From contig NZ_CP086610.1 of assembly GCF_020883495.1 (NCBI RefSeq), positions 124,001 through 188,000 on the forward strand: a DNA stretch of 64,000 nucleotides. The letters are read 5' to 3'. The notes beneath the pieces are model-generated. The model searched no databases, was not told the origin of the DNA, and saw only the letters and a program-made list of their open reading frames with translations. Positions 45,951-56,038 of this stretch are shown here, piece after piece (position 1 is the first letter of the stretch; each line of letters begins with the position of its first letter). The translations under genes and the position numbers were made by a program. The stretch comes from Shinella zoogloeoides (GTDB lineage: Bacteria; Pseudomonadota; Alphaproteobacteria; Rhizobiales; Rhizobiaceae).

Positions 45951-47266
45951 GCCAGGTCTCCACCAGCCCCGCCCTCGGCATCGCCACGAAGCCCGAACGC
46001 CGCGATATCGGCCTTGGCCGCCGCTACGCCGCCGAACGCCGCTTCCGCCTCTATGGCATGGCCGCCATCGGCTTCGGTCTCCTCTTCCTGTTCCTCTTGC
46101 TGTTCTCGGTGGTCTCCAAGGGCTACACCGCCTTCCAGCAGACGATGATCACGATCCCGGTCGAGTTTTCCGAGCAGATCATCGACAAGAACAACGAGCG
46201 CGCCACGAACCCGCAGAAACTGGTCTCGGCCAACTATCCGGTCGTCGCCCGCAATGCGCTCGCCAAGGTTCTCGGCGTCGATGAAAAGGATCGCGCCGGC
46301 CTCAAGGCCGTGAACGGCATGATCTCGGACAGCGTGCGCGTCCAGTTCCGCAACCTCGTCACCGCCGATCCCGCGATCATCGGCACGACGCAGACCGTAA
46401 CTTTCCTCGCCAACGGCGATCTCGACTCGGCCTTCAAGGGCCAGATCGATCTCTCCGTGCCGGAAACCAACCGTAAGGTCTCCGACAAGCAGGTCGGCTG
46501 GATGAACACGCTTGCCGAAAGCGGCGCACTCTCCAAGCACTTCAACACCGGCCTCTTCACGAACGGCGCATCGAGCCGCCCGGAAGCCGCCGGCGTCGGC
46601 GTCGCCCTCGTCGGCTCGCTCTACATGATGCTGATCGTGCTCGTGCTGTCGCTGCCCATCGGCGTCGCCGCCTCGATCTATCTGGAAGAGTTCGCCCCGA
46701 AGAACCGTTTCACGGACCTCATCGAGGTGAACATCAACAACCTCGCCGCCGTGCCGTCCATCGTCTACGGTCTGCTTGGCCTGGCCGTCTTCATCAACTT
46801 CGCCGGTTTTCCGCGCTCGGCGGCTCTCGTCGGCGGCCTGGTGCTGACGCTGATGACGCTGCCGACCATCATCATCGCGACCCGCGCGGCGCTGAAGGCC
46901 GTGCCGCCGTCGATCCGTTCGGCGGCCCTCGGCCTCGGTGCCTCGAAGATGCAGACCGTGTTCCACCACGTCCTGCCGCTCGCCATGCCCGGCATCCTCA
47001 CCGGCACGATCATCGGCCTTGCCCATGCACTGGGCGAAACCGCGCCGCTGCTCCTCATCGGCATGGTCGCCTTCGTCGCCGACGTTCCGGCAACGCCGAT
47101 GGACCCGGCGACGGCTCTTCCGGTGCAGATCTACATGTGGGCGAACGAGGCCGAGCGCGCCTTCGTGGAGCGCACCTCGGGAGCCATCATCGTGCTCCTC
47201 ATCTTCCTCATCCTCATGAATGTTGGCGCCATCCTGTTGCGCCGCCGTTTCGAACGGCGCTGGTAG
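45947..47266 (+). CDS. pstA: Phosphate ABC transporter permease
   Basis: A 439-residue permease. N-terminal TM ([20 protein letters not shown]), a periplasmic insert (about 60-210), then the permease domain with [20 protein letters not shown] and coupling motif [20 protein letters not shown]. Start at 45947 overlaps the pstC stop in ATGA. Confidence 0.94.
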   Translation: MSQVSTSPALGIATKPERRDIGLGRRYAAERRFRLYGMAAIGFGLLFLFLLLFSVVSKGYTAFQQTMITIPVEFSEQIIDKNNERATNPQKLVSANYPVVARNALAKVLGVDEKDRAGLKAVNGMISDSVRVQFRNLVTADPAIIGTTQTVTFLANGDLDSAFKGQIDLSVPETNRKVSDKQVGWMNTLAESGALSKHFNTGLFTNGASSRPEAAGVGVALVGSLYMMLIVLVLSLPIGVAASIYLEEFAPKNRFTDLIEVNINNLAAVPSIVYGLLGLAVFINFAGFPRSAALVGGLVLTLMTLPTIIIATRAALKAVPPSIRSAALGLGASKMQTVFHHVLPLAMPGILTGTIIGLAHALGETAPLLLIGMVAFVADVPATPMDPATALPVQIYMWANEAERAFVERTSGAIIVLLIFLILMNVGAILLRRRFERRW

Positions 47267-47279
47267 AAGGACCGATCCT

Positions 47280-48095
<816 letters not shown>

Positions 48096-48137
48096 CGCGA
48101 TCGTCGCCAGACCCTCGACCCTATCAAGGATAAAGCC

Positions 48138-48857
48138 ATGTCATCGACCCATATCGTCTCGATCTATGACGAAGAACTGAAGTACCTCTCCCGCCGTATC
48201 TCCGAGATGGGCGGCACCGCCGAGCAGATGGTGGCCGATTCCGTCCGCGCCCTCGTCTCCACCGACGTGGCGCTGGCCCAGAAGGTCATTTCCGAGGACG
48301 TCATCCTCGACAATGCCGAGCGCCAGATCAACGAGAAGGCCATCGTCACCATCGCCAAGCGCCAGCCGATGGCGGCGGACCTGCGCGAGATCATGGGCAC
48401 GATCCGCATCGCGGCCGAACTGGAGCGCGTCGGCGACCTCGGCAAGAACACCGCCAAGCGCGTCATCGCCGTGCAGAGCTCGGGCATGCCCCGCAAGCTC
48501 GCCCGCGGTCTGGAGCACCTGGCCGAACTCGCGCTGATGCAGCTGAAGGAAGTGCTCGACGTTTTCGCCACCCGCTCGGTGGACAAGGCCAAGGCGATCC
48601 GCGAGCGCGACGACGAGATCGACGCGATCTATACCTCGCTGTTCCGCGAACTCCTGACCTACATGATGGAAGACCCGCGCAACATCACGCCCTGCACCCA
48701 TCTCCTGTTCTGCGCCAAGAACATCGAGCGCATCGGCGACCACGCGACCAACATCGCGGAAACCATCTACTACATGGCGACCGGCTCGCAGCCGGAAGGC
48801 GAGCGTCCGAAGGACGATACCTCGACCTCCGTCGTCGCCGCCGACGTCACCGAGTAA
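48138..48857 (+). CDS. phoU: Phosphate signalling protein PhoU
   Basis: A 239-residue two-repeat helical protein: EDVILDNAERQINEKAIVTI and IGDHATNIAETIYYMATG carry the E/DxxxD metal-cluster motifs of each repeat. PhoU links the PstB state to PhoR and keeps the system off when phosphate is plentiful. AAGGA precedes the ATG. Confidence 0.95.
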   Translation: MSSTHIVSIYDEELKYLSRRISEMGGTAEQMVADSVRALVSTDVALAQKVISEDVILDNAERQINEKAIVTIAKRQPMAADLREIMGTIRIAAELERVGDLGKNTAKRVIAVQSSGMPRKLARGLEHLAELALMQLKEVLDVFATRSVDKAKAIRERDDEIDAIYTSLFRELLTYMMEDPRNITPCTHLLFCAKNIERIGDHATNIAETIYYMATGSQPEGERPKDDTSTSVVAADVTE

Positions 48858-48868
48858 GGGTTCGATCC

Positions 48869-49552
48869 ATGGTGCCCAGAATTGCCGTCGTGGAAGACGA
48901 GGAGGCGCTGAGCGTCCTCCTGCGCTACAATCTCGAGGCCGAAGGCTTCGAGGTGGACACGATCCTCTCCGGTGACGAGGCCGAGATGCGCCTTCAGGAG
49001 CGCATGCCGGACCTTCTCATCCTCGACTGGATGCTGCCCGGCGTCTCCGGCATCGAGCTTTGCCGGCGCCTGCGCCAGCGGCCGGAAACCGAGCGCCTGC
49101 CGATCATCATGCTGACGGCGCGCGGCGAGGAGAGCGAGCGCGTGCGCGGTCTTGCCACCGGCGCGGACGATTATGTGGTCAAGCCTTTCTCGACGCCGGA
49201 GCTGGTGGCGCGCGTGCGCGCCATGCTGCGCCGCGCCAAGCCGGAAGTCGTCTCGACGCTCCTGCGCTGCGGCGATATCGAACTCGACCGCGAGACGCAC
49301 CGCGTCCACCGCCGCACCCGCGAAGTGCGCCTCGGCCCGACGGAATTCCGCCTGCTGGAATTCCTGATGACCTCGCCGGGCCGCGTTTTTTCGCGCTCGC
49401 AGCTTCTAGATGGTGTCTGGGGCCACGATATCTATGTCGACGAGCGCACCGTCGACGTCCATGTCGGCCGCCTGCGCAAGGCGCTCAACTTCGCCAACAT
49501 GCAGGACGTCATCCGCACGGTCCGTGGCGCAGGCTACTCGCTGGAATCCTGA
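48869..49552 (+). CDS. phoB: Phosphate regulon response regulator
   Basis: A 227-residue OmpR-type regulator. Receiver domain with acidic pocket VVEDEEALS, phospho-acceptor Asp in LLILDWMLPGVSG and Lys in DDYVVKPFS. The winged-helix domain has GPTEFRLLEFLMTSPGRVFS and DERTVDVHVGRLRKAL. Last gene of the pst operon. Confidence 0.96.
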   Translation: MVPRIAVVEDEEALSVLLRYNLEAEGFEVDTILSGDEAEMRLQERMPDLLILDWMLPGVSGIELCRRLRQRPETERLPIIMLTARGEESERVRGLATGADDYVVKPFSTPELVARVRAMLRRAKPEVVSTLLRCGDIELDRETHRVHRRTREVRLGPTEFRLLEFLMTSPGRVFSRSQLLDGVWGHDIYVDERTVDVHVGRLRKALNFANMQDVIRTVRGAGYSLES

Positions 49553-49583
49553 CCGGCCGAAATTCCTCCCAAGGACGGAAATG

Positions 49584-49606
49584 GGCCCTTCGGGGCCTGT
49601 TTGCGT
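49584..49606 (+). terminator. Terminator after phoB
   Basis: GGCCC-TTCG-GGGCC hairpin with a stable TTCG tetraloop, followed by TGTTTG, about 30 bp past the phoB stop. Confidence 0.6.
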
Positions 49607-49619
49607 TTTGGGCACTCCA

Positions 49620-49648
49620 AACGAAAACGGGTCCCGAAGGACCCGCAT
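49620..49648 (-). terminator. Terminator after gcrA
   Basis: On the minus strand GGGTCC-TTCG-GGACCC is followed by GTTTTCGT, about 25 bp past the gcrA stop. Confidence 0.7.
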
Positions 49649-49670
49649 CTCATTTCTGATTGACTGCCGC

Positions 49671-50213
49671 TCAGCGCATCCGGCGACGCTCGGCCGACGG
49701 CTGGTAGGCGAGGCGCTGGTGGTAGGTGCAATAGGGCGAGTTGTCCGGGGACTCGTTGCCGCAGAAGTGGAAGTCGTCGTTCAGCGGGTCGCCGATCGGC
49801 CACTTGCAGGTGCGCTCGGTAAGCTGCGTCAGCTCCAGCTTGCGCGACATCGGCACGACCACATTGTTGCCGTTGGCCGGAACCGGGAGCTGTTCGCTCT
49901 GCATGTCGAAATCGACGTCCAGCTCTTCCTTGGGCAGCGTGTTGCCGGCCGGGCGGGGCGCCGGGCGGGCGGCAGCGGCCGGACGGGCCGTGAAGTTCGA
50001 CGGGCGCGGGGCGGCGGCGACGGCCGGGCGCTTGGGGCGCGAGGCGGTCTGTGTTCCGCCGGCCTTGGCGCGGCCCGGAAGGTTCAGGCGATGCACCTTG
50101 CCGATGACCGCGTTGCGGCTGACGCCGCCAAGCTGGGCGGCGATCTGGCTGGCGCTCAGGCCCTCGCTCCAGAGCTTCTTGAGTTTTTCGACCCGCTCGT
50201 CTGTCCAGTTCAT
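49671..50213 (-). CDS. gcrA: Cell-cycle regulator GcrA
   Basis: A 180-residue GcrA. N-terminal HTH MNWTDERVEKLKKLWSEGLS and QIAAQLGGVSRNAVIGKVHR, an Ala/Pro-rich linker, and a C-terminal sigma-70-binding domain with CKWPIGDPLNDDFHFCGNES and YCTYH, where the cysteines are conserved. In alphaproteobacteria GcrA works with sigma-70 at promoters holding CcrM-methylated GANTC. Its own upstream region here is dense in GANTC. Confidence 0.96.
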   Translation of the reverse strand: MNWTDERVEKLKKLWSEGLSASQIAAQLGGVSRNAVIGKVHRLNLPGRAKAGGTQTASRPKRPAVAAAPRPSNFTARPAAAARPAPRPAGNTLPKEELDVDFDMQSEQLPVPANGNNVVVPMSRKLELTQLTERTCKWPIGDPLNDDFHFCGNESPDNSPYCTYHQRLAYQPSAERRRMR

Positions 50214-50243
50214 GTGTTCGTCTCCGCTCGGCGCTCGTTGCGG

Positions 50244-50464
50244 GAATCCCTCGTCGCGCCCCGGATCGATCTGGAGCCTGAACGCCTTGACTCTTGTGGT
50301 GACTAGTTCCGCCGCATGCAGTCTAGTAATTGGTCTTTAACCTAGAGACCGGGGGACTCCGTGACAAGAGTCGCGGGAATCGGTGCGAATCGATTTCAGA
50401 GTTTTCCCCAACTTGCTGGTCGGGTGTGGTGCGATGACGACACCTTCCGCATGCGTCGTGAATC
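50244..50464. promoter_or_regulatory. Cluster of seven GANTC (CcrM) sites between gcrA and argD
   Basis: GANTC occurs at 50244, 50289, 50355, 50368, 50377, 50387 and 50460 within about 220 bp. Random sequence would give about one. The tightest group, four sites in 37 bp (50355-50391), lies about 140-180 bp upstream of the gcrA start. It should be a methylation-sensitive regulatory region. Confidence 0.7.
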
Positions 50465-50508
50465 CTCACCTTGCGGCAGGTTCAGCCGCATTTCGGCCTC
50501 GCGATTTG

Positions 50509-50537
50509 TTGACAGGCCGGCGTGAAATGCCGATAGT
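50509..50537 (+). promoter_or_regulatory. Sigma-70-type promoter of argD
   Basis: TTGACA (50509) and GATAGT (50532) at 17-bp spacing, about 95 bp before the argD ATG. Confidence 0.5.
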
Positions 50538-50636
50538 GCCGCATGCCGCCGAAAGGCGGCTTTTGATTTTTCTGGCGACCGGAAAAGTCAAGCACGAGAC
50601 CTGTTTTTCCGCATCTCTTTTCGGAGGATCCGCGCC

Positions 50637-51830
50637 ATGGCCGATGCCGCGCCGCTCTATGAAACCTATATGCGTGCGCCTCTCCGGTTCACGCGAGGGG
50701 AGGGCGTGTGGCTCATCGCCGAAGATGGCGAGCGATATCTCGATTTCGCCGCGGGCGTCGCCGTCAATTCGCTGGGCCATGCCCACCCGCATCTCGTCGC
50801 CGCGCTGAAGGATCAGGCGGACAAGGTCTGGCACCTGTCGAACCTCTATGAGATTCCCGGGCAGGAGAGCCTCGGCCGCCGGCTGACGGATGCGACCTTC
50901 GCCGACAAGGTGTTCTTCACCAATTCGGGTGCCGAGGCGCTGGAATGCGCGATCAAGACCGCGCGCCGCTATCACTTCGCCAAGGGCCATCCCGGCAAGT
51001 ACCATATCATCACCTTCGAGGGCGCCTTCCACGGCCGCACCATCGCCACCATCGCGGCCGGCGGTCAGGAAAAGTATATCGAGGGCTTCGGCCCCAAGGC
51101 CCCGGGCTTCCTCAAGCTTCCCTTCGGCGATATCGCCGCCGTCAAGGATGCGATCACCGAGGAGACGGCGGGCATCCTGATCGAGCCGGTGCAGGGCGAG
51201 GGCGGCATCCGCCCGGTGCCGAAGGAATTCATGCAGGAGCTGCGCCAGCTCTGCGACGAATACGGCCTGCTGCTCATCCTCGACGAGGTGCAGTCGGGCG
51301 TCGGCCGGACGGGCCGTCTCTTCGCCCATGAATGGTCGGGCGTCACGCCCGATATCATGGCGGTCGCCAAGGGCATCGGCGGCGGCTTCCCGCTCGGCGC
51401 GTGCCTTGCCACCAGCGAGGCCGCCTCCGGCATGGTCGCCGGCACGCATGGCTCCACCTATGGCGGCAATCCGCTCGCCATGGCGGTCGGCAACGCCGTG
51501 CTCGACGTCGTTCTGGAGGATGGGTTCCTCCAGCATGTGCGCGACGTCGCACTCGTCTTCCGCCAGGGCCTCGCGGCGCTGAAGGATCGTTTCCCCGATA
51601 TCATCGAGGATGTGCGCGGCGAGGGCCTGATGCTCGGCATCAAGGCGAAGATTCCGGTCGCCGAATTGCTGGCCGCCGTGCGCGCGGAAAAGCTGCTCGG
51701 CGTGCCGGCCGGCGACAACGTGCTGCGCCTTCTGCCGCCGCTGACCGTCACGGCGGAGGAAGCGCGCGAGGGGCTGGCCCGCATCGAGCGGGCGGCGGAA
51801 AAGCTGACGGCGGCCGTCAAGGCCGCTTAA
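50637..51830 (+). CDS. argD: Acetylornithine aminotransferase
   Basis: A 397-residue class III PLP aminotransferase. PLP-phosphate contact in [15 protein letters not shown], Asp in [16 protein letters not shown], and Schiff-base Lys in [16 protein letters not shown]. Converts N-acetylglutamate semialdehyde to N-acetylornithine. argF follows 25 bp later, forming an arginine operon. Confidence 0.95.
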   Translation: MADAAPLYETYMRAPLRFTRGEGVWLIAEDGERYLDFAAGVAVNSLGHAHPHLVAALKDQADKVWHLSNLYEIPGQESLGRRLTDATFADKVFFTNSGAEALECAIKTARRYHFAKGHPGKYHIITFEGAFHGRTIATIAAGGQEKYIEGFGPKAPGFLKLPFGDIAAVKDAITEETAGILIEPVQGEGGIRPVPKEFMQELRQLCDEYGLLLILDEVQSGVGRTGRLFAHEWSGVTPDIMAVAKGIGGGFPLGACLATSEAASGMVAGTHGSTYGGNPLAMAVGNAVLDVVLEDGFLQHVRDVALVFRQGLAALKDRFPDIIEDVRGEGLMLGIKAKIPVAELLAAVRAEKLLGVPAGDNVLRLLPPLTVTAEEAREGLARIERAAEKLTAAVKAA

Positions 51831-51855
51831 GGGACTGGGACAGACAGGACACATC

Positions 51856-52767
51856 ATGGCCAAGCATTTTCTCGATCTTTCCGCCGTTTCGGAAAGCGAT
51901 CTCCGCGTCATCATGGACGACGCGCACAGCCGCAAGGCCGCCAACAAGGCCGGCACGGAGAAGAAGCCGCTCGCCGGCAAGATGCTGGCGATGATCTTCG
52001 AGAAGCCCTCCACCCGCACCCGCGTCTCCTTCGACGTCGGCATGCGCCAACTCGGCGGCGAGACGCTGTTCCTGTCGGGCACGGAAATGCAGCTCGGCCG
52101 TGCCGAGACCATCGGCGATACGGCCAAGGTCCTGTCGCGCTATGTCGACGCCATCATGATCCGCACGACCGACCATTCTCGCCTGCTGGAGCTTGCCGAG
52201 CATGCCACCGTGCCGGTCATCAACGCGCTGACGGACCTCACCCATCCCTGCCAGATCATGGCCGACGTCATGACCTTCGAGGAGCATCGCGGTTCCGCCA
52301 AGGGCAAGACCTTCTCCTGGATGGGCGACGGCAACAACGTGCTGCATTCCTTCGTCGAGGGTTCTGCCCGCTTCGGCTACACGATGAAGATGGCCGTGCC
52401 GATGGGCTCCGAACCGGACGACAAGATCCTCAACTGGGCGCGCGATAATGGCGGCGACATCCTGCTCGGCCACGATCCGGACGCGATCGCCGACGGTTCC
52501 GACCTCATCGTTACCGATTGCTGGGTCTCGATGAACCAGGAGCATCGCGCCCGCGGCCACAACATCTTCCAGCCCTACCAGGTCAACAAGCAGCTCATGG
52601 CGCGCGCCGACAAGGATGCGCTCTTCATGCACTGCCTGCCCGCCCATCGCGGCGAGGAAGTGACCGACGAGGTAATCGACGGCCCGCAGTCCGTGGTCTT
52701 CGACGAGGCGGAGAACCGCCTGCACGCCCAGAAGTCGATCCTCGCCTGGTGCTTCGGCGTCGTCTGA
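51856..52767 (+). CDS. argF: Ornithine carbamoyltransferase
   Basis: A 303-residue OTCase making citrulline from ornithine and carbamoyl phosphate. Carbamoyl-phosphate loop [20 protein letters not shown], the HPCQ motif in [11 protein letters not shown], ornithine-binding DCWVSMNQE (SMG-type loop) and [14 protein letters not shown] are all clear. Confidence 0.96.
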   Translation: MAKHFLDLSAVSESDLRVIMDDAHSRKAANKAGTEKKPLAGKMLAMIFEKPSTRTRVSFDVGMRQLGGETLFLSGTEMQLGRAETIGDTAKVLSRYVDAIMIRTTDHSRLLELAEHATVPVINALTDLTHPCQIMADVMTFEEHRGSAKGKTFSWMGDGNNVLHSFVEGSARFGYTMKMAVPMGSEPDDKILNWARDNGGDILLGHDPDAIADGSDLIVTDCWVSMNQEHRARGHNIFQPYQVNKQLMARADKDALFMHCLPAHRGEEVTDEVIDGPQSVVFDEAENRLHAQKSILAWCFGVV

Positions 52768-52956
52768 CGCGGCCTTGAAATATGTGGGTGTCGGCACGAT
52801 CTAGGGGCCGACACCCGGCGCCGCAAGGCGTCGTCTCTGGCGCTTGCCCGCCCGGTATGGAATGATCGGGCGGCAGGAGCGCGAAATCACGATAGACGCT
52901 GTCGGACGTGGCGGGGCGCAAGGCCCGCGGCGGCAATGGCGTGCAAGGAGCGAACC

Positions 52957-53952
52957 ATGATGGCTGAAAACGCCCTGAAACTCGGTGAACCAGGCTTTGC
53001 CGGCGACGACCATGTCCTGCCGTTCCAGGTGGAGGGCCTCGATGTGCGCGGCCGGGCTGTGCAGCTCGGCCCGATGCTCGACGGCATTCTCGGCCGGCAC
53101 GATTACCCCGCGCCCGTCGCCCGGCTGCTCGCCGAGGCGATCACGCTGACCGTGCTGCTCGGCACCTCGCTGAAGTTCGAGGGCAAGCTGATCGTCCAGA
53201 CCAAGGGCGACGGCCCCGTCGACCTGCTCGTCGCCGATTTCGCCGCGCCGGAAAACGTGCGCGCCTATGCCCGCTTCGACCAGCAGGCGCTGGACGCTGC
53301 CGTCGCTGCGGGCGCGACCGAGCCGCACGAGCTGCTCGGCAAGGGCATCCTCGCCTTCACCATCGATCAGGGCGCGCATACGCAGCGCTATCAGGGCATC
53401 GTTCCGCTCGACGGCCATACGCTGGAAGAGATCGCCGGCGTCTATTTCCGCCAGTCGGAGCAGATCCCGACCAAGGTGCGCCTCGGCGTCGCCGAACTCT
53501 ACGACCGCGACGAGGCCGGCAAGGCCCGCCATCGCTGGCGTGCGGGCGGCATGGTCGCGCAGTTCCTGCCGCAGTCGCCCGAGCGCATGCGTCAGGCCGA
53601 TCTTCCCGGCGGCGACGGCGATGAAGCCGGCCACAAGATCGACGACGACGACAACTGGGCGGAAGCCAAGACCATGGTCGAGACGATCGACGCCGACGAG
53701 CTGACCGACCCCAATGTCGGCACCGAGCGGCTGCTCTATCGCCTCTTCCACGAACGGGGCGTGCGCGTTTACCAGCCGCAGCAGGTCTTCGACCGCTGCT
53801 CCTGCTCGCGCGAGAAGCTGAAGGGCGTTCTGGCCGGCCTCAGCGCCGAGGAGATCGCCCATACGGCGGACGACAAGGGCGAGATCGCGGTCACCTGCGA
53901 ATTCTGCTCGACGACCTACCGCTTCGAGGCGGCGGAAGTCCTGCCGCAGTAA
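52957..53952 (+). CDS. hslO: Redox-regulated chaperone Hsp33
   Basis: A 331-residue Hsp33. The C-terminal zinc switch CSCSREKL and CEFCSTTYRF gives the C-x-C and C-x-x-C cysteines that sense oxidants. AAGGAG precedes ATG 52957. Third gene behind argD-argF, at 189 bp, so it may have its own promoter; no function links it to arginine. Confidence 0.94.
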   Translation: MMAENALKLGEPGFAGDDHVLPFQVEGLDVRGRAVQLGPMLDGILGRHDYPAPVARLLAEAITLTVLLGTSLKFEGKLIVQTKGDGPVDLLVADFAAPENVRAYARFDQQALDAAVAAGATEPHELLGKGILAFTIDQGAHTQRYQGIVPLDGHTLEEIAGVYFRQSEQIPTKVRLGVAELYDRDEAGKARHRWRAGGMVAQFLPQSPERMRQADLPGGDGDEAGHKIDDDDNWAEAKTMVETIDADELTDPNVGTERLLYRLFHERGVRVYQPQQVFDRCSCSREKLKGVLAGLSAEEIAHTADDKGEIAVTCEFCSTTYRFEAAEVLPQ

Positions 53953-53964
53953 GGGGAGGGGCGT

Positions 53965-54126
53965 CTGCCCCTCATCCCGCTGCCGCGACCTTCTCCCCGC
54001 AGGCGGGGGGAAGGGAAGGATGCAAGGTCTCGCCTTCTCTGGCGCTATCGATTTGGGGAAATCTGTCCAACTCGTCCCTTCGCCCCGCTTGCGGGGAGAA
54101 GGTGGCCGGCAGGCCGGATGAGGGGC
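53965..54126. repeat. Pair of inverted rhizobial palindromic repeats
   Basis: Left unit at 53965-54020 has CCTTCTCCCCGC-A-GGCGGGG and GAAGGG. The right unit at about 54075-54126, read on the minus strand, has CTCATCCGGCCTGCCGGCC followed by the same CCTTCTCCCCGCAAGCGGGG core. Each forms a hairpin, and the two are inverted copies about 60 bp apart. Similar elements are spread between genes across Rhizobiaceae and resemble RIME-type repeats. Confidence 0.75.
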
Positions 54127-54138
54127 GATCGCCACCCA

Positions 54139-54531
54139 TCAATTCAGCGTGCGCACCTGTCCCGGCGTATCCAGCGAGAAGGCCGGAATCGCGACGTCGA
54201 AGGCCTCGCCCGTCTCCGCTTCCATGCGATACCGCCCGAACATGATGCCGGACGGCGTTTCCAGCGGGCAGCCGGAGGAATATTCGTAGGTGTCGCCTGG
54301 CCGCAGCACGGGCTGCTCGCCGATGACGCCCGGCCCGTTCACCTCGTCCACCTGTCCGTTCTGGTCGGTAATGTGCCAGTAGCGCGTCATCAGCCGCACG
54401 GCGACGTCGGAATGGTTGGAAATGACGACGCGGTATCCCCAGACATAGCGGCTGTCGTCGGGATCGGACTGATCGGCCAGATAATATGGCTCTACGGTCA
54501 CTTCGATGTCGCGGGTCAGCGCACGATACAT
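54139..54531 (-). CDS. apaG: ApaG-domain protein
   Basis: A 130-residue immunoglobulin-like ApaG protein: [40 protein letters not shown] with GxGxxG-type loop, and [20 protein letters not shown]. Biochemical role unsettled; linked to divalent-ion and dinucleotide homeostasis in other bacteria. Single gene transcribed towards the repeats. Confidence 0.95.
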   Translation of the reverse strand: MYRALTRDIEVTVEPYYLADQSDPDDSRYVWGYRVVISNHSDVAVRLMTRYWHITDQNGQVDEVNGPGVIGEQPVLRPGDTYEYSSGCPLETPSGIMFGRYRMEAETGEAFDVAIPAFSLDTPGQVRTLN

Positions 54532-54592
54532 GGGAATGCCTTGGGCTTTGCTAATGCAGCTATTCTACAGGAATGTGGCTGCGTCAAGAACA

Positions 54593-54628
54593 TGCAAAGA
54601 AGGCACCGGCCGCCTTGGCCGGTGCCTT
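54593..54628 (-). terminator. Terminator after metZ
   Basis: Eleven-bp arms AGGCACCGGCC / GGCCGGTGCCT around GCCTT, followed on the minus strand by TCTTTG, about 28 bp past the metZ stop. Confidence 0.75.
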
Positions 54629-54654
54629 CCCGTCATTTCTGAGGATGGCGCGAG

Positions 54655-55839
54655 TTACGCGCCGACCTTGGCAAGCGCCCGCGCGAAATCCTCGAGCAGG
54701 TCTTCGCTGTCCTCGATGCCGGCGGAGAAGCGCACGGTGCCGGCCGAGATGCCGAGTTCGGCGCGGGCCTCGTCCGTCAGGTTCTTGTGCGTGGTCGTCG
54801 CGGGATGCGTGATGAGGCTCTTGGCGTCGCCGAGATTGTTGGAAATCTTCACGACGTCGAGCGCATCCTGCAGCGCGAAGGCCGCTTCCTTGCCGCCCTT
54901 CAGCTCGAAGCAGACGAGCGTCGAGCCGCCCGACATCTGCTTGGCGATGATATCTGCCTGCGGGTGGTCCTTGCGGCCCGGATAGATCACGCGGGCGACC
55001 TGTTTCTGGTCGGCGAGGAGGTCCGCGACGCGGCTCGCATTCTCCGTCTGCTGCCTGACGCGCAGCGGCAGCGTCTCGATGCCCTTCAGCAGCGTCCAGG
55101 CGTTGAACGGCGACATGGCCGGGCCGGTATGGCGGAAATAATCCTGCAGGTGCTCGGCGATCCATTCTTTGTCGGAGAGCACGACGCCGCCGAGGCAGCG
55201 GCCCTGGCCGTCGATATGCTTGGTGGCCGAATAGACGACGATATGTGCGCCAAGCTCCAGCGGCTTCTGGAAGAGGGGGGTCGCAAACACGTTGTCGACG
55301 ACGACCTTCGCGCCGATCTGGTTGGCGAGCTTCGCCACGCCGGCGATGTCGATCACTTCCAGCGTCGGGTTGGTCGGGCTTTCGAGGAAGAGCAGCCTGG
55401 TGTTCTTCTGGATCGCCTTTTCCCAGTTGGCGAGGTCGCGGCCGTCGACCAGCGTGCACTCGATGCCGTATTTCGGCGCAAGCGTCTCGACCACCCAGCG
55501 GCACGAGCCGAAGAGCGCGCGGGCGGCCACGATATGGTCGCCGGCCTTGAGCTGGCAGAGGATCGCGGCGGAAACGGCGGCCATGCCCGATGCGGTGGCG
55601 CGGGCGTCTTCCGCGCCTTCCAAGAGGCACATGCGCTTTTCGAACATGTCATTGGTGGGGCTCGCGTAGCGGGCGTAGATGAAGCCGTCCGTCTCGCCCT
55701 TGAAGCGGGCTTCGGCGGCTGCGGACGTGTCGTAGACGAAGCCTTGCGTCAGGAAGATCGCCTCGGCGGTTTCGCCGTGCTGGGAGCGGGTGGTCCCGCC
55801 GTGAACGAGTTGGGTGGCCGGGCGCCAGGACTTGCTCAT
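54655..55839 (-). CDS. metZ: O-succinylhomoserine sulfhydrylase
   Basis: A 394-residue Cys/Met-metabolism PLP enzyme forming homocysteine from O-succinylhomoserine and sulphide. PLP Lys in HIVVYSATKHIDGQGRCLGG, substrate region SPTNPTLEVIDIAGVA and HPATTTHKNLTDEARAELGI. The N-terminus TQLVHGGTTRSQHGETAEAI is typical MetZ. Expression is controlled by the SAM-II riboswitch in its leader. Confidence 0.94.
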   Translation of the reverse strand: MSKSWRPATQLVHGGTTRSQHGETAEAIFLTQGFVYDTSAAAEARFKGETDGFIYARYASPTNDMFEKRMCLLEGAEDARATASGMAAVSAAILCQLKAGDHIVAARALFGSCRWVVETLAPKYGIECTLVDGRDLANWEKAIQKNTRLLFLESPTNPTLEVIDIAGVAKLANQIGAKVVVDNVFATPLFQKPLELGAHIVVYSATKHIDGQGRCLGGVVLSDKEWIAEHLQDYFRHTGPAMSPFNAWTLLKGIETLPLRVRQQTENASRVADLLADQKQVARVIYPGRKDHPQADIIAKQMSGGSTLVCFELKGGKEAAFALQDALDVVKISNNLGDAKSLITHPATTTHKNLTDEARAELGISAGTVRFSAGIEDSEDLLEDFARALAKVGA

Positions 55840-55856
55840 GTGGTCGTGCCTTCAAA

Positions 55857-55889
55857 CAAAAAAACCGGCCGCGTAAGCAGGCCGGTTTG
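55857..55889 (-). terminator. Intrinsic terminator in the metZ leader (riboswitch expression platform)
   Basis: On the minus strand, arms AACCGGCC / GGCCGGTT around a TGCTTACGC loop are followed by a run of T. It lies just after the SAM-II aptamer and 18 bp before the metZ ATG, so it can cut transcription when SAM is bound. Confidence 0.8.
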
Positions 55890-55892
55890 TCA

Positions 55893-55952
55893 CCCGGCCT
55901 TTTTAGCTACTTGTTTTACGTGGCTGCAAGCCGGCCGGCCAAATCACCACGG
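55893..55952 (-). ncRNA. SAM-II riboswitch aptamer upstream of metZ
   Basis: The minus strand reads CGTGGTGATTTG, a GC-rich P1 strand, then GCTTGCAGCCACGT and AAACAAGTAGCTAAAAAGG. These are the conserved SAM-II (metA-type) blocks: GGUGAUUU, GCUUGCAGCCACG and the A-rich pseudoknot strand ending GCUAAAAAG. The SAM-II class sits before met genes in alphaproteobacteria and represses when SAM is high. Confidence 0.93.
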
Positions 55953-56038
55953 GATAATCTGCTAATACTGCGGCTCCGTGCTTGCGTCAATTGCCGCCAT
56001 TTGGTTTTGTGCCAGCCCTCTGATAGGGCGGTATTGTC

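Larger units (their letters stand above)
50214..50636. other. Divergent intergenic region gcrA-argD
   Basis: 423 bp with no gene. It holds the GANTC cluster and a good promoter for argD (50509-50537). No recognisable leader peptide. Confidence 0.6.
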
